From: Hericium rajendrae
Taxonomy: Eukaryota; Basidiomycota; Agaricomycetes; Russulales; Hericiaceae
Assembly (NCBI GenBank): GCA_033439255.1
Contig: CM065878.1
Location: 4,154,001 to 4,218,000 of the forward strand
Reading direction: 5' to 3'
Length of the DNA: 64,000 nt
Made by a program: the position numbers and the translations under genes. Positions 53,601 to 62,648 of this stretch are shown here, piece after piece. The notes below the pieces were generated by a model. That model saw only the letters and a program-made list of their open reading frames with translations, made no database searches and was not told where the DNA came from. How positions within the stretch are numbered: the stretch's first letter is position 1; every line of letters begins with the position of its first letter.

Positions 53601-53807
53601 TTGCTCGTTATCCTCATTGAAGTCGTCTATAGCGGTCGTCTCCTCAGCAGTTGGAGCTTTGGGATCCTTGGGTGAAGGACAAGTAACGGTCTTGCCAACG
53701 TACTTCCACAGACGCTTGGTCTGGAAGAAGTCAGTCATAGCCGGAGCCCAGGACTGGTAGTTGGAGCCATTCAAATGAACGAATCCGCGGGGGAGTATGT
53801 CGGTCAT
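50664..53807 (-). CDS. Copia Gag-Pol, truncated in reverse transcriptase
   Basis: 1047 residues from ATG at 53807 (MTDILPRGFVHLNGSNYQSW, the usual copia Gag start). The frame is open further upstream, but that part is leader. Gag helical domain to about residue 215; CCHC knuckle CHYCQKLGHFESDC near 227-240; protease WMLDSGCSHH near 288; GAG-pre-integrase with C-x2-C near 430-480; integrase with D in ATFLDDFSS, HSDRGGEY near 554 and E in NGRAERWNH near 590. A Pro/acidic linker follows, then the RT start (NRWVFKAKTNG, MDVKSAFLHGELDEEIFMEQ). It stops after EGFVTPGMEL, so the YVDD box and RNase H are gone. The frame itself is intact over 3 kb, in line with a young element. Confidence 0.9.
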   Translation of the reverse strand: MTDILPRGFVHLNGSNYQSWAPAMTDFFQTKRLWKYVGKTVTCPSPKDPKAPTAEETTAIDDFNEDNEQALGYLKMACVPAVRDLIKEKLYAETAWNDLKKLYNKTDNRQAFTLFDLYLSRRFTESEKMQDQINSFNQEYDVLKNAGWKIDDLQHGYFLLKALPPSYKNFFEVTLNSYADLSKATSQDFITRILAQEAGKKADAVVAQVNYQTASSSKKPQTKKKGKCHYCQKLGHFESDCRKKQADQKKKGDGGGTSSKPSVNAMVSDVAAPTNAIAVSWYLESDKSRWMLDSGCSHHITHTRSDFDHYDPMQSPGHISVGDSTARKMPYFGTGTVKGWTDVEGKRVAVTLSNVLYAPKAAHRYISVPTLLNQKFDVLLRGSSGVCTIERNGITYGIGKKLDSFHWLLLEPTPTVNAAVKDAVSVDTAHARFAHMSYGALKRLIPGVVKGIVIDQSTVATTPCHGCELGKSTRQTYPTSEKRATRLLGKVHSDLVGPMRIQSIQGFSYVATFLDDFSSRGVVMFLKRKSDFTQAFESYLARAEKETSQKLLIFHSDRGGEYMNTILDKRFKELGITHHKTMPYTPQQNGRAERWNHTFMEKALSMLHHAGLSLSFWQLAVDTAVHIYNRTPTRVLKWKTPMEIWDAGHIPDVSYFRVFGCKAYVHIQKEHRHKLEPNSKEMTFVGYEDGSKGYRFWNSTTRSIVLSGEARFDETSFPSRPTQKAPPSAPTPPLPNLSLSDLFNDEDLTPPRRPVPASADAAEDDEDDDPQPPVLKKEDDSKVTPNTTPPTTPRKPQPPQTPPPRPTTQRVDENALAHIPPTIEQSPPVADPVTPPARPRRVNAGQRAPRLGDQYSGLTATQIQQLDLRRHIPETENRPASPVPPTQGMARQLDFNPPNLNALLEMGVTRDPRDYSEAMASSDSAKWREACQYEMDQLHKLGTWELVDRPRDRKIVKNRWVFKAKTNGVNRARLVAKGFTQVHGVDYTETFSPVARFETIRFLLALAAQEDWEIHGMDVKSAFLHGELDEEIFMEQPEGFVTPGMEL

Positions 53808-54372
53808 AGTGTGTGTAGACGAATATCTGGGTTGAGGAGCGGTCAGACCCAGGTTCTTTAAGAAGTTCAAGGCGACGCCAACCCCATGTGCTGTATCTCT
53901 AGCCAGGATCATAAGATCCTGTCCCATCTGTGTCCATGTGCGCTTATAGTACTTGTAAGGTATGAGATGCGCAGTTGTACAGGTGCTCCTGGGTGGATTG
54001 ACTACCTCCCTCAGGATTGGGACACCAAAACTATTCCCACTTAAGGGCAATAGCCAACCGTTCACATCCCTTATAGCATCACGCCGGCTTCCCGACGCTT
54101 GCCTACTACAGTAGAGGGTGAAGCAAGGACACGAGCCTTGACAGAGCCTCATGTATCGTACGTATAGTAAGCGCACAGAGGGAGCACAGACAGGTGGACT
54201 CACGCTGACTTCTAGCATCGCCATGCTTCCGTCGTCAATGCTCGTGTAACCCCGAAGGGCGAGAGCACGATGGCAGTTCATTGAAGAACTCCAAGTGGGG
54301 CGCGAGTTGGGAAAGGTGACTCGCCTTGGTAAAACAGCAAAGGTAACTTCTTGTGTAGCAGGTGTTCAGGCA
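53808..54372 (-). other. Copia leader
   Basis: Untranslated region between the primer site and the Gag start. It stays open in the Gag frame back to 54281, but the residues are unlike Gag. Confidence 0.5.
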
Positions 54373-54384
54373 GGGCCCATAACC
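54373..54384 (-). other. Copia primer binding site (half-tRNA iMet type)
   Basis: GGTTATGGGCCC directly after the 5' LTR. It complements the anticodon stem-loop of initiator tRNA-Met (GGGCUCAUAACC, one G-U pair), the half-tRNA primer of Drosophila copia and yeast Ty5. The remnant at 47907-47918 has the same word. Confidence 0.7.
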
Positions 54385-54847
54385 TGAAGAAACACGACTT
54401 AGAGAGACGTTAGTCTATACTCAGTCTGTGATGTGAAAGACTATATTGCAGTACCTTAGAGAGACGTTAGTCTATACTACAAGTAGAGTCAATAAAGATG
54501 AAACTCATAAGTAATGCAAGATATGCTCACCTCAGTCTGTGATGTGAAAGACTGAGGTATCTGAGCGAACGAGGGAGCCCTTATATAGTACTGAGGGCTC
54601 TGCATATCTACCAATCAGAAATTGTACAGTAATCGTACAGCATAGCATAATGGATTGCTCATCACATGGGAACAGCATCAGTCAGCTCACTAAGGTATCA
54701 GTAAGCGTATGTCAGAGCATATTACTAACCTGTACAGTAAGGCTATGTAAATGTTCCATGTGATTCTGCAATCACCAAAGTCCAGATCGTTCCAGATCTT
54801 TCCATAATTGTTGTCATCGAGACTAGCGTCATCAACCGATTTCAACA
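54385..54847 (-). repeat. 5' LTR of the copia element
   Basis: 463 bp, looks identical to 28057-28519. Contains CTTATATAGTACTGAGGG (TATA-like) and a repeated GACGTTAGTCTATACT word. Confidence 0.9.
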
Positions 54848-54917
54848 GCAGCCATAGTACTATGAAACCAGGCATAGCACCGGCTGGCAGCTATGTAGAT
54901 TTCACATTTTTCAGATG

Positions 54918-55561
54918 TGAGGTGTTGCACAGGCATGCAAGTGGTTGTGCGGGCACAGGGATGGTTGTGCGGAGGCAGAGCATTGTGGTGTGTGCATGAG
55001 GGGCTTTGCAAGGCATTGAGCAGGCAGGCAGGGCATTGAGGGCATGTGCCTGGTGTTGCAGGTGCAGGCTGGCCTTGGCACATGTGTCCAAGGCATTCTG
55101 CATGCAGGCTGAGCATGGTGCGTGAGCACAGGACATTGCACGGGCAGCCAGAGCATTGTATGCATGTCTGGGACATTGTGTGCATGTCCAGGGCATGGCC
55201 CGCACAGGCTGGTCATGGCACATGAGCATGGGCTACTATGCCATGTCTGGGACATGGAGGGCGAGCACAGGGTGTATCACACACGCGTGAGCTTTGGGAG
55301 GTGCATGCGGGACCACAGGGCACACATGGTGCTTCTTGGGTGCAAGCATGGGGCATTGTGCTCATGAGCAGGGTGTTACGAGAATGTGGGGTGTTGGGTG
55401 AGCATATGGGGCCATTGGCAAATGGGCACAGATGATGTTTTGAGTCACATTGCCCTGGCAATGGGACTCGATGGTGCATGCTTGCGCAGACGTGGAGGGC
55501 ACAGGCGATGACATGGCCCATGCACACACATCGTTGACAATGCGCAGATGTCATGCAACAA
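54918..55561 (+). repeat. GC-rich arm of copy 3, continued
   Basis: GCATGTGCAGGGCATTG-type words; no conserved ORF. Confidence 0.6.
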
Positions 55562-56634
55562 CATCAGGAAGGTTGACAACTTTCTGATTGACCTGACAAT
55601 TTCTAACCCTACTGACAGCTTCTGATTGACCTGATCCACCTGAAAGCAATCTTGGAAAGCAAATATCTGATCAGACTTTTACATTCAAGAGAAGACATTT
55701 ATTGTCAGATATATAAGTTTTTAATCTCTAACTAATAGATATATCAAAATCTTTGATATCTGAAATTTTTGAAAATCTGAGAGTGTCTGATTTCAAATCT
55801 GGAGGTCAAATATCAGTCAGATGGATCAGACAGTGTTAGACACCATCAGATGCTCTCAGACAGTTGCAGATAATTTTCAGATATTTGACCTCCAGATTTA
55901 AAAAAATTCTCAGATCAGACACTCTCTGTAACGGACGATAGAGGTCGAGCCGCTACTGTCCGGGAAGTCCAAGGTAGGCGAGCGAGTGAGGAGGGTATAA
56001 AGGTGTCGTAGACCTCCTAGAGAGGGTCCACGAGCTAGAGCTAACAGAACCGAGGATGCCTCAGTCCTGCAGCCAAGCAGATGAGTGATGAGCTGGCACC
56101 TCCTCTGAGGGCCAGCAGCAGATATAGACCTCCTGATGAGGGTATTGGGGGCCACACACCTTCCTTTGAGGGTTGGATCCCAAGAGAACCTTTCAGATAT
56201 GAGGAGAACAAGCAGAGACTGAGACAAAAGCAGACAGATGGTGGTGAGTTGGCAAGATAGATGCTTATTCCCAATAAGGAAATCCGCTCTAAGTACATGA
56301 TTCAAACTCAGCTATCCTAATAAGGAAACTCTGCAAAACTCGAAAAGTAAGCCAGGTAGAAAAGAGTAAGAAAGTAGAAGACTATAGTAGTAACTGATAA
56401 ACCATCCGTTACACTCTCAGATTTAGAAAATTTCAGATATCAGAAATTTTGTTATATCTATTAGTTAGAGATTACAAACTTATATATCTGACAATAAATG
56501 TCTTTACTTAAATGTAAAAGTTTGATCAGATATTTGCCTGTTAAGATTGCTTTCAGGTGGATCAGGTCAATCAGGAGCTGTCAGTAGGGTTAAAAATTGT
56601 CAGGTCAATCAGAAAGTTGTCAACCTTCCTGATG
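55562..56634. mobile_element. Palindromic MITE, copy a (581 bp, interrupted by a solo LTR)
   Basis: Ends CATCAGGAAGGTTGACAACT and its complement, AA on both sides. Nearly the whole element is an inverted repeat. Removing the solo LTR and one 5-bp TSD leaves 581 bp, exactly the length of copy b (61854-62434). No ORF. Inserted in the GC-rich arm of copy 3. Confidence 0.85.
55927..56413. repeat. Solo LTR, 487 bp
   Basis: TGTAACGGA...TCCGTTACA with a 5-bp TSD CTCTC (55922-55926, 56414-56418). The empty site is visible in the sister MITE near 62209-62215. Contains GGGTATAAAGG. The parent element is not in the window. Orientation is undetermined because the ends are symmetrical. Confidence 0.85.
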
Positions 56635-56636
56635 AA

Positions 56637-57422
56637 TGTGCAAGGGTGGCCCATGCCCATGCACATGAAGGTGAGTACCAGTGTGCCGGTGACAGGGTGG
56701 TTCGGGTGTGGGGCATTGAGGTTGCATGCGGGAGCAGCAAGGTGGTTTGATGGTGTTGTTGGAAAGGCAGAAGGGGGGCTTGACAGTGAAGGTGACAACA
56801 GAGACATGGGATGAGTGATGGGTGGCGTGCAGGTGTTGATGGAGGGCATGGAAGCATCAAAAGAATGAGTGACACTCAAAAATGAGTGACACTCTGTATT
56901 AGCATGAAGAACTGATTAAAAAAGCATGTTTTTACTTACCTGCCACTCTCTGCCAACTGCAAACCCACTCCTGCCATGTTGATGCTCGATAGATGACAAA
57001 ACAGGGAAAGGGAGGGAGGAAAGATGGAGGAGAAAGGAGATTAGTGAGGGATAGTAGTGAGAGGGACCAAGTCTTGATGCATTAACTCAGTGCTTCAGCC
57101 ACTGAATATGTGAAGAGACTTCAGCAAATCAAATAAAATAGCTATAAATACGAAAAAAAGACGTGAACCATAGATTGTGCATCCAATTAAGATACATGAG
57201 CTACTTCTGTAACATGCCTACAGTATACTACTAGGTAGCATGGTTAAGATAGCCAGATCTAATACTTAGCCTTTGACGTGGCACTCAGCAGCACCCAGCA
57301 GCCACGATTCTCGGCTTTGCCTGGGACTCGTATATAAGGCTCATGCGATGCACGTTCCCTCTTGCTCTCTAACCCCACAATCTCTTGCCATGTTGGCACC
57401 TTTGTCGATGCTCCTTGCTTGC
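56637..57422 (+). promoter_or_regulatory. Core region of copy 3
   Basis: GC-rich arm end; diverged hairpin (GAGTGACACTC twice, 56867-56894); minus-strand donor GGCAG|GTAAGTAAAAA near 56934-56940; palindrome CAGTGCTTCAGCCACTG at 57088-57104; CGTATATAAGGCTCATGCGA from 57329. Cut by the hAT end. Confidence 0.55.
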
Positions 57423-57651
57423 TAGGGATAGACATGAGTCAGAGTCACCTGCAGGTCAACACAGGTATACCTGTAATATTTACCTGCAGGTATTTGACTC
57501 CCAGATCTGGATCACTCGGTGGCTGAGACCTGTACAGATCCAGGTCACAGCCTTGCTCAAATAGACTGACCTGCAGGCTACCTATGGATGACTCATGATT
57601 TATGATTCAAGAAAGAGGAACAAGTGAGCATGTGCTACTAGGAAGTATAGA
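57423..57651 (-). other. hAT 3' untranslated end
   Basis: Contains several ACCTGCAGGT palindromes (57450-57600), likely subterminal transposase-binding words. Confidence 0.4.
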
Positions 57652-59007
57652 CTACGCATCACCCTCACTCTCTTCGGTGAGATCAATGCTATCGGCAGTG
57701 GCCTTTGGCTGATGAGATTTCTCCTTAAATAACTGAATGATCTCCTTCTCTGGTATCAACCCATCAATCTTAGCCCAAGAATTCAGCACTGTCAAAGCAC
57801 GTGTCGACTCATCTGAAAGCCTGTGATGCAGTTGAGTGACAGTCAAATGTCCACAGGAAAATCCTTGCTCGACATCAGTGCCTGCAGCTAAATATGTCAT
57901 TAATCATCAATGTTCGGAGATCTAGAAGCAATAGCACTTACTGGATACAGACAAAAAGTTGATCGCCATTCTTGCAAGCAGGTTGTTACTTGTACGATCC
58001 CACCAGAAAATAGGATCATTCATGTTGGTGATAGGTGGTGAGTTAAGGTAATCCTCAAGCTCATCCCCACCAGTCTTGCCGAACTCATCGATATCTACGA
58101 AAACATCCCTGCTTTTATCCTGAAATAAATACAGGTTAGTCGTATAGATGCAGCAAGATAGACATGACACACTGAACTGTTGCCCATTGCAGAATTCTCA
58201 GTGAGCTTGTAATGAGCCACCCATTGTTCTCGAACAATGTTCTTTGTGGTCTCAATCCATGCATCCAGCCATTTCTTCTTAAGGAAATATGTCATCTTAT
58301 AGCATGGATGCAGAACTATGACAGACTTTAGTGACAGAACAAGGAAAACTTGACACACAACATGTACCCATGGTGCAACAATACATTATTGAATCATCTG
58401 TCTTGCTGTAGTATTTATTGAGAATACCTATGCCCTTAGCTGCTGCTGCGCAAACAGCAGGAAGCAATACTTCATTGTCGGAAGTGTCTTCGAGCATGTC
58501 GGTCAAGAAGTCAATCACTGGGATAACTTCATGAAGGAGCAGAACTTTGCTCCGTGACATTTGCTTGGTTGCGAGAAGGAATTTCTAGATGCATGATAGG
58601 TAAGTCAGTGCTCATCAGAAGATACACACAGCATGCTTACCATCAAGATGGGCTTGAGTTGTGTTAATAGCTTCCATTTCTCTTGAGATAGTCGATATTT
58701 CTTGATTTTGTTCTGCCCAGACTTGTTGTGGTGATCAATCAAGACAAGCTTGTCTAGAGCGGGTCGGAGATATAGAGCAGACTTCACCATCTCTGCTACC
58801 AAATTCCAGCATGTTGCAACAGATCGTTTGATCTTCTTCAACTCAATCTTAGCCTTCTCGCAGCATTCAATGAGATCATCTGTAAGTGAAGTGGAATGAT
58901 GAACTCATGATGCAAGCTTGGTAATCTGAACAGTCAGTAAGCTAGATAATTTCTGACTCGAGAGAACCATACCTTGATCACTGCACAACAGCCAAGGTCA
59001 ACATCAT
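57652..59007 (-). pseudogene. hAT transposase, C-terminal exons
   Basis: Exons with clean short introns: 58879-58641, 58584-58368, 58315-58173, 58119-57942 and 57881-57652. The joins give ...LTQLKPILM|KFLLATKQM, CCTM|VLHPCYK (the conserved hAT word VLHPxYK), then DPIFWWDRTSNNLLARMAINFLSVSS|TDVEQGFSCGHL, the hATC dimerisation domain that closes hAT transposases. It ends LTEESEGDA. A further piece up to 59007 may be another exon. Copy 4 of the large non-coding family is inserted at 59008; the middle of the transposase is missing. Confidence 0.8.
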
Positions 59008-60563
59008 CATCTGAAAAATCCCAAATTTATATAGCCACCAGCCACAATTATCTATGTTATAGGAAGCTATATACATGACTTATACAGATATATAGATTAT
59101 ATAGCCCTTTATGCCATCTATGTAGGCCTACGTAGCTAGTTAGCACTGCTATAGAAGCTATGGACAAGTTCCTACTTGCTATAGAGTCTATATAACCTAT
59201 GTTACCTATATCACCTAGTAAGTGCAAGTCATATGCTATGGCATCTGTGAGATATACAGGAACTTCTATACTCATTATCCAGGATGTAGAGATGATATAG
59301 GTCAGACAACAGTATAGATCAAGTCAATTTATATTGTTTTCATTCGTAACTAATTACAGAGGTAAAACAAATCTAACTAAGTAATATAGAGTGCCGGTGC
59401 CGGTGCCCGTTGAGCACGCAGGCCCGTAGAGTGCGGAGGTCACGTGCGAGGGGCTGTGCATGGGTACGAAGGCGAATGCGTGCAGCGCACAGGGTGGGGG
59501 CAGGATACGCAAGCTGCAGGGATGGCGCGTGGGGCAAATTTAGGCACGCGTGGGGCAAATTTAGGTGCGCACGGGGCAAATTTAGGCACGTGCGAGAGTG
59601 AGATGGCGTGCGAGGGGTGAGATATTGGGCACAGGCGTGGTGCATCGCACAAGCAGGGCGTCGTCACATGCGTGGGGTGTTGTTGCATGCACTCAGAACA
59701 TTGTGGCATGCGCGCAGTGCGCTGGCCTGCATACAGGGCATTGTCGGCCGTGCAAAGCTTTGTGCAGGCATGCAGGGTGTTATGTGGGCATTTGGGACAT
59801 TGTGTGGGCATTTGGGACATTGCTGTGCATGTGGGATGTGCTGGACATACGCAGCACGTCACCGAGTGTGCACGGCATTCTGCACACGCCCCAGGCATTG
59901 TTACGCGTGCACGGTATTGTGCGCCAGGCATTGAGCGAGCATCCGGAGTATTGAGCAGCCTGCACACATGCGGAGCGTTGCGGGCAAGCGCGGGGCATTT
60001 TGTGCACCCATGGGATGTTGTGTGGGTGTCCGAGCATTGCGCATGCACGCCAGACATTGTGTGCACGGATGCAGAGTCAGGTGTGTATGGGGGGTATAGC
60101 ATGCATGTGGGACGTCAGGCGAGTGGGGAGGCGTGGTGGAGCCAGCTCCCGTGCTGGTGACATGGCAGGGTATGGATGGGGGTCAGATGGGTGCTTGAGG
60201 TGTTGAGAGCACGAAGGAACGACGAGTCCCATTGCCACAGCAATGGGACTCTGTGACATGTGCGTATGCGCAGACGGGGAGGGCACGGGCAGAGAGACGT
60301 GGCCCGAGTGCAGATGACGTGGCATGGTGCATGCACACATGCATGCATGCCGTGGCCGCTCACACGTTGGCATGTGCATGAAGAGGGTGGGAGGCCATGC
60401 GCGAGGTCAGAGGCATGCACAGGGATCATAGGCTGTTGGGGTCGGGAGCGGGGTGTATAGACTACACGTAGGGCACGTACAGGGCATAGATGGGGTGAGG
60501 AAGGTGCTACGAGGGTGCAAAACAGGGGCCTGGATCGTGGAGGGTCAACAGAAGAAAGATATA

Positions 60564-60596
60564 GAGAGTATTGCTTGATAAACAAGCGATACTCTC
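60564..60596 (+). other. Conserved inverted repeat of copy 4
   Basis: Arms GAGAGTATTGCTTG and CAAGCGATACTCTC. Compared with copies 1 and 5, a C-G pair has become T-A with both arms changed. Confidence 0.8.
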
Positions 60597-60639
60597 CGTT
60601 TTAGTTCGAAATCAACAATGATGAGTGGGTTTGCTTACC

Positions 60640-61208
60640 TGGCAACCCTCTGCTTACTAAACCCTCCTGACCTTTGGAGTTGACAACCTCGGGGTGAATA
60701 AAGGAGAATGCAGTGAGGAAACGAAAGAGAGAGCGACGAGGGACAATGAGGGAATGAGAAAAGGATGAAGTCGTGTCGAAGTTGACGCACGTTCAGTGCT
60801 TCAGCCACCAAATGAGCGAGTCAAACTTTCTCGTAACATAGAAAATCGAATAAAATACTCATAAATATGAAACAAAACACTGTATCATATACCATCAATA
60901 TAAACAGATGAAATGAGCTGAGTATCTATATAATGTAGCATACAAGACCAAACAGCAGAGTCAAGGTAGTTACGTCTGTCACTTAGTCCTCTGACGCGGT
61001 GCTTGGCAACGCCCAGCAGCCAACAAATCTCGGCTTTGCCCAGGATTCGTATATAAGGCTCGCGCGACATGCATTGCCTCTTGCTCTTTAACTCCCACCA
61101 CTTCTTGCCATGTCGATGCTTTGTCGTCGTCGCTTGTTTGCTTGTTATCATTGCTCGCTCGCTCATCATCGTTCCTTGTTTGTCATCGCTATCTCTATCA
61201 AGGTAAGC
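60640..61208 (+). promoter_or_regulatory. Bidirectional core of copy 4
   Basis: Minus-strand donor near 60640; TTCAGTGCTTCAGCCACCAA at 60792; TTCGTATATAAGGCTCGCGC from 61047; plus-strand donor AAG|GTAAGC at 61203. Confidence 0.55.
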
Positions 61209-61853
61209 TTATATTCTTAGTCTCTTATGTCTTGTGCTAATGTCTTCATACTTGTTACAGTACCTTTGTATGCTTACTAGGTAAGCTTTTGTTTTGTCTT
61301 ATACTAATGTCTTCAACTTGTCTTGTAGATTTCGCTTTTTTGGTTAGTTTGGTAAGCTTTTATATGTTATCTTTGTTACTATTGTTTAATACTTATATCT
61401 TCTTTTTCCTTTAGAAATTTTTGCATTTTTGTAGTAGTGGCAAGTCTTATAGTGTTTTATATTAATCTTTACTAATGCTCTATTATCTTAGGATTTTATT
61501 AATATCTATTGTCTTGTCTTATGTAATAAAATGTTGTAGTTAGTCAATAAAATATCTTGCTGTTCTTTATCTTTTGTGTGATTTTGTGAATTGTTCACTT
61601 TGTTAATATGTAGATGTGTGTAGAATTTTAAGTCTAGTATGACTATAAACTCATATTATAACATTGTAGTCTATTATAAATATGTAGAGTACTCAGCTGA
61701 TTGTAATCACCAAAGCATCTATAGTATCTGTAGTGAATATAATCTACATAGCTACTCACATAGCTCCATAGCTATGTCTTGTAGCTCTATAGCTATCATA
61801 GCTATCCTTTATAGCTTTATAGCTATCATAGCACTCTATAGCTATCCTAAGTA

Positions 61854-62434
61854 CATCAGGAAGGTTGACAACTTTCTGATTGACCTGACAATTTCTAACC
61901 CTACTGACAGCTTCTGATTGACCTGATCTACCTGAAAGCAATCTTAACAGGCAAATATCTGATCAGACTTTTACATTCAAGAAAAAACATTTATTGTCAG
62001 ATATATAAGTTTTTAATCTCTAACTAATAGATATATCAAAATCTTTGATATCTGAAATTTTTGAAAATCTGAGAGTGTCTGATTTCAAATCTGGAGGTCA
62101 AATATCAGTCAGATGGATCAGACAGTGTCAGACACCATCAGATGCTCTCAGACAGTTGCAGATAATTTTCAGATATTTGACCTCCAGATTTGAAAAAATT
62201 ATCAGATCAGACACTCTCAGATTTAGAAAATTTCAGATATCAGAGATTTTGTTATATCTATTAGTTAGAGATTACAAACTTATCTATCTGACAATAAATG
62301 TCTTGACTTAAATGTAAAAGTTTGATCAGATATTTGCCTGTAAAGATTGCTTTCAGGTGGATCAGGTCAATCAGAAGCTGTCAGTAGGGTTAGAAATTGT
62401 CAGGTCAATCAGAAAGTTGTCAACCTTCCTGATG
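61854..62434. mobile_element. Palindromic MITE, copy b (581 bp)
   Basis: CATCAGG...CCTGATG with TA on both sides (61852-61853, 62435-62436). Internal words such as ATATCAGTCAGATGGATCAG also occur in copy a. It sits exactly at the join between copy 4 and the hAT gene. Confidence 0.85.
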
Positions 62435-62436
62435 TA

Positions 62437-62648
62437 GAGCATACAAAACATATGTTGAAGAATGGGGTCATTGATGATATAGAACAGCCTGTGACTGCCA
62501 GTGCACCACAGGCTAGCCAACATGTGGAACTCTTCCTTAGTATATGAAACCCCATGAGCAAATGTTGTAATCTGCTGCTGCTCATCAGGGACTTTGCCAT
62601 CACAGCTCCTGATGTGGTGCAAAAGATTGCTTGTGCTATCATTACTTG
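62437..62648 (-). pseudogene. hAT transposase, N-terminal fragment (BED finger end)
   Basis: On the minus strand it reads NDSTSNLLHHIRSCDGKVPD then QQQITTFAHGVSYTKEEF, the end of a BED zinc finger and the start of the hAT body. It reaches the TA of the MITE in the middle of FCMLY. The first Cys pair of the BED finger is missing because the repeat block begins at 62645. Confidence 0.75.

Larger units (their letters stand above)
28057..54847 (-). mobile_element. Ty1/copia element split by a 22-kb insertion
   Basis: Two LTRs of 463 bp that look identical (28057-28519 and 54385-54847), TG...CA, same orientation. The 5-bp TSD GCAGC lies at 28052-28056 and 54848-54852, so both ends belong to one insertion event. 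On the minus strand: 5' LTR, primer site, gag-pol (53807-50664), break, then the last residues of pol RNase H (28699-28520) and the 3' LTR. About 1 kb of RT/RNase H is missing and 22 kb of other transposons lie in its place. Confidence 0.85.
15474..54917 (-). mobile_element. Large non-coding TIR element, copy 2 (minus strand, split by element B and a copia element)
   Basis: Ends CATCTGAAAAAC at 15474 and TTTTTCAGATG ending at 54917, with TGA on both sides (15471-15473, 54918-54920). Without its insertions it is about 3.1 kb. Read on the minus strand: left AT arm (54917-54853 and 28056-27740), GC-rich arm (about 27735-26658 and 17113-16900), hairpin 16885-16853, palindrome 16654-16634, TATA 16399-16393, sense donor near 16098-16092, AT-rich right arm. 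Same order as copies 1 and 5. Inserted in the GC-rich arm of copy 3. Confidence 0.7.
14695..57422 (+). mobile_element. Large non-coding TIR element, copy 3 (split and incomplete)
   Basis: Left end CATCTGAAAAATCCCAAATT at 14695, nearly the same as copy 4's left end. Its AT-rich left arm and the start of its GC-rich arm run to 15473. Copy 2 is inserted there. The GC-rich arm resumes at 54918-55561, is split by a MITE (55562-56634) and resumes at 56637. Its core follows: direct repeats of the palindromic word GAGTGACACTC at 56867-56894 (a diverged hairpin), minus-strand splice donor near 56934-56940, palindrome 57088-57104 and TATATAAGG at 57331. The rest is cut off by a hAT element at about 57423; no right end is seen. 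Confidence 0.65.
59008..61853 (+). mobile_element. Large non-coding TIR element, copy 4 (right end missing)
   Basis: Left end CATCTGAAAAATCCCAAATT, nearly identical to copy 3. AT-rich arm to 59390; GC-rich arm 59390-60550, with three close copies of CGTGGGGCAAATTTAGG near 59530-59590; hairpin 60564-60596; minus-strand donor CCAG|GTAAGC near 60640; palindrome 60792-60812; TATATAAGG 61050; plus-strand donor GTAAGC 61203 followed by further GTAAGC donors and TTTCGCTTTTTT words; AT-rich arm to the MITE at 61854. No CAGATG right end is found. Inserted in the hAT transposase gene. Confidence 0.7.
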
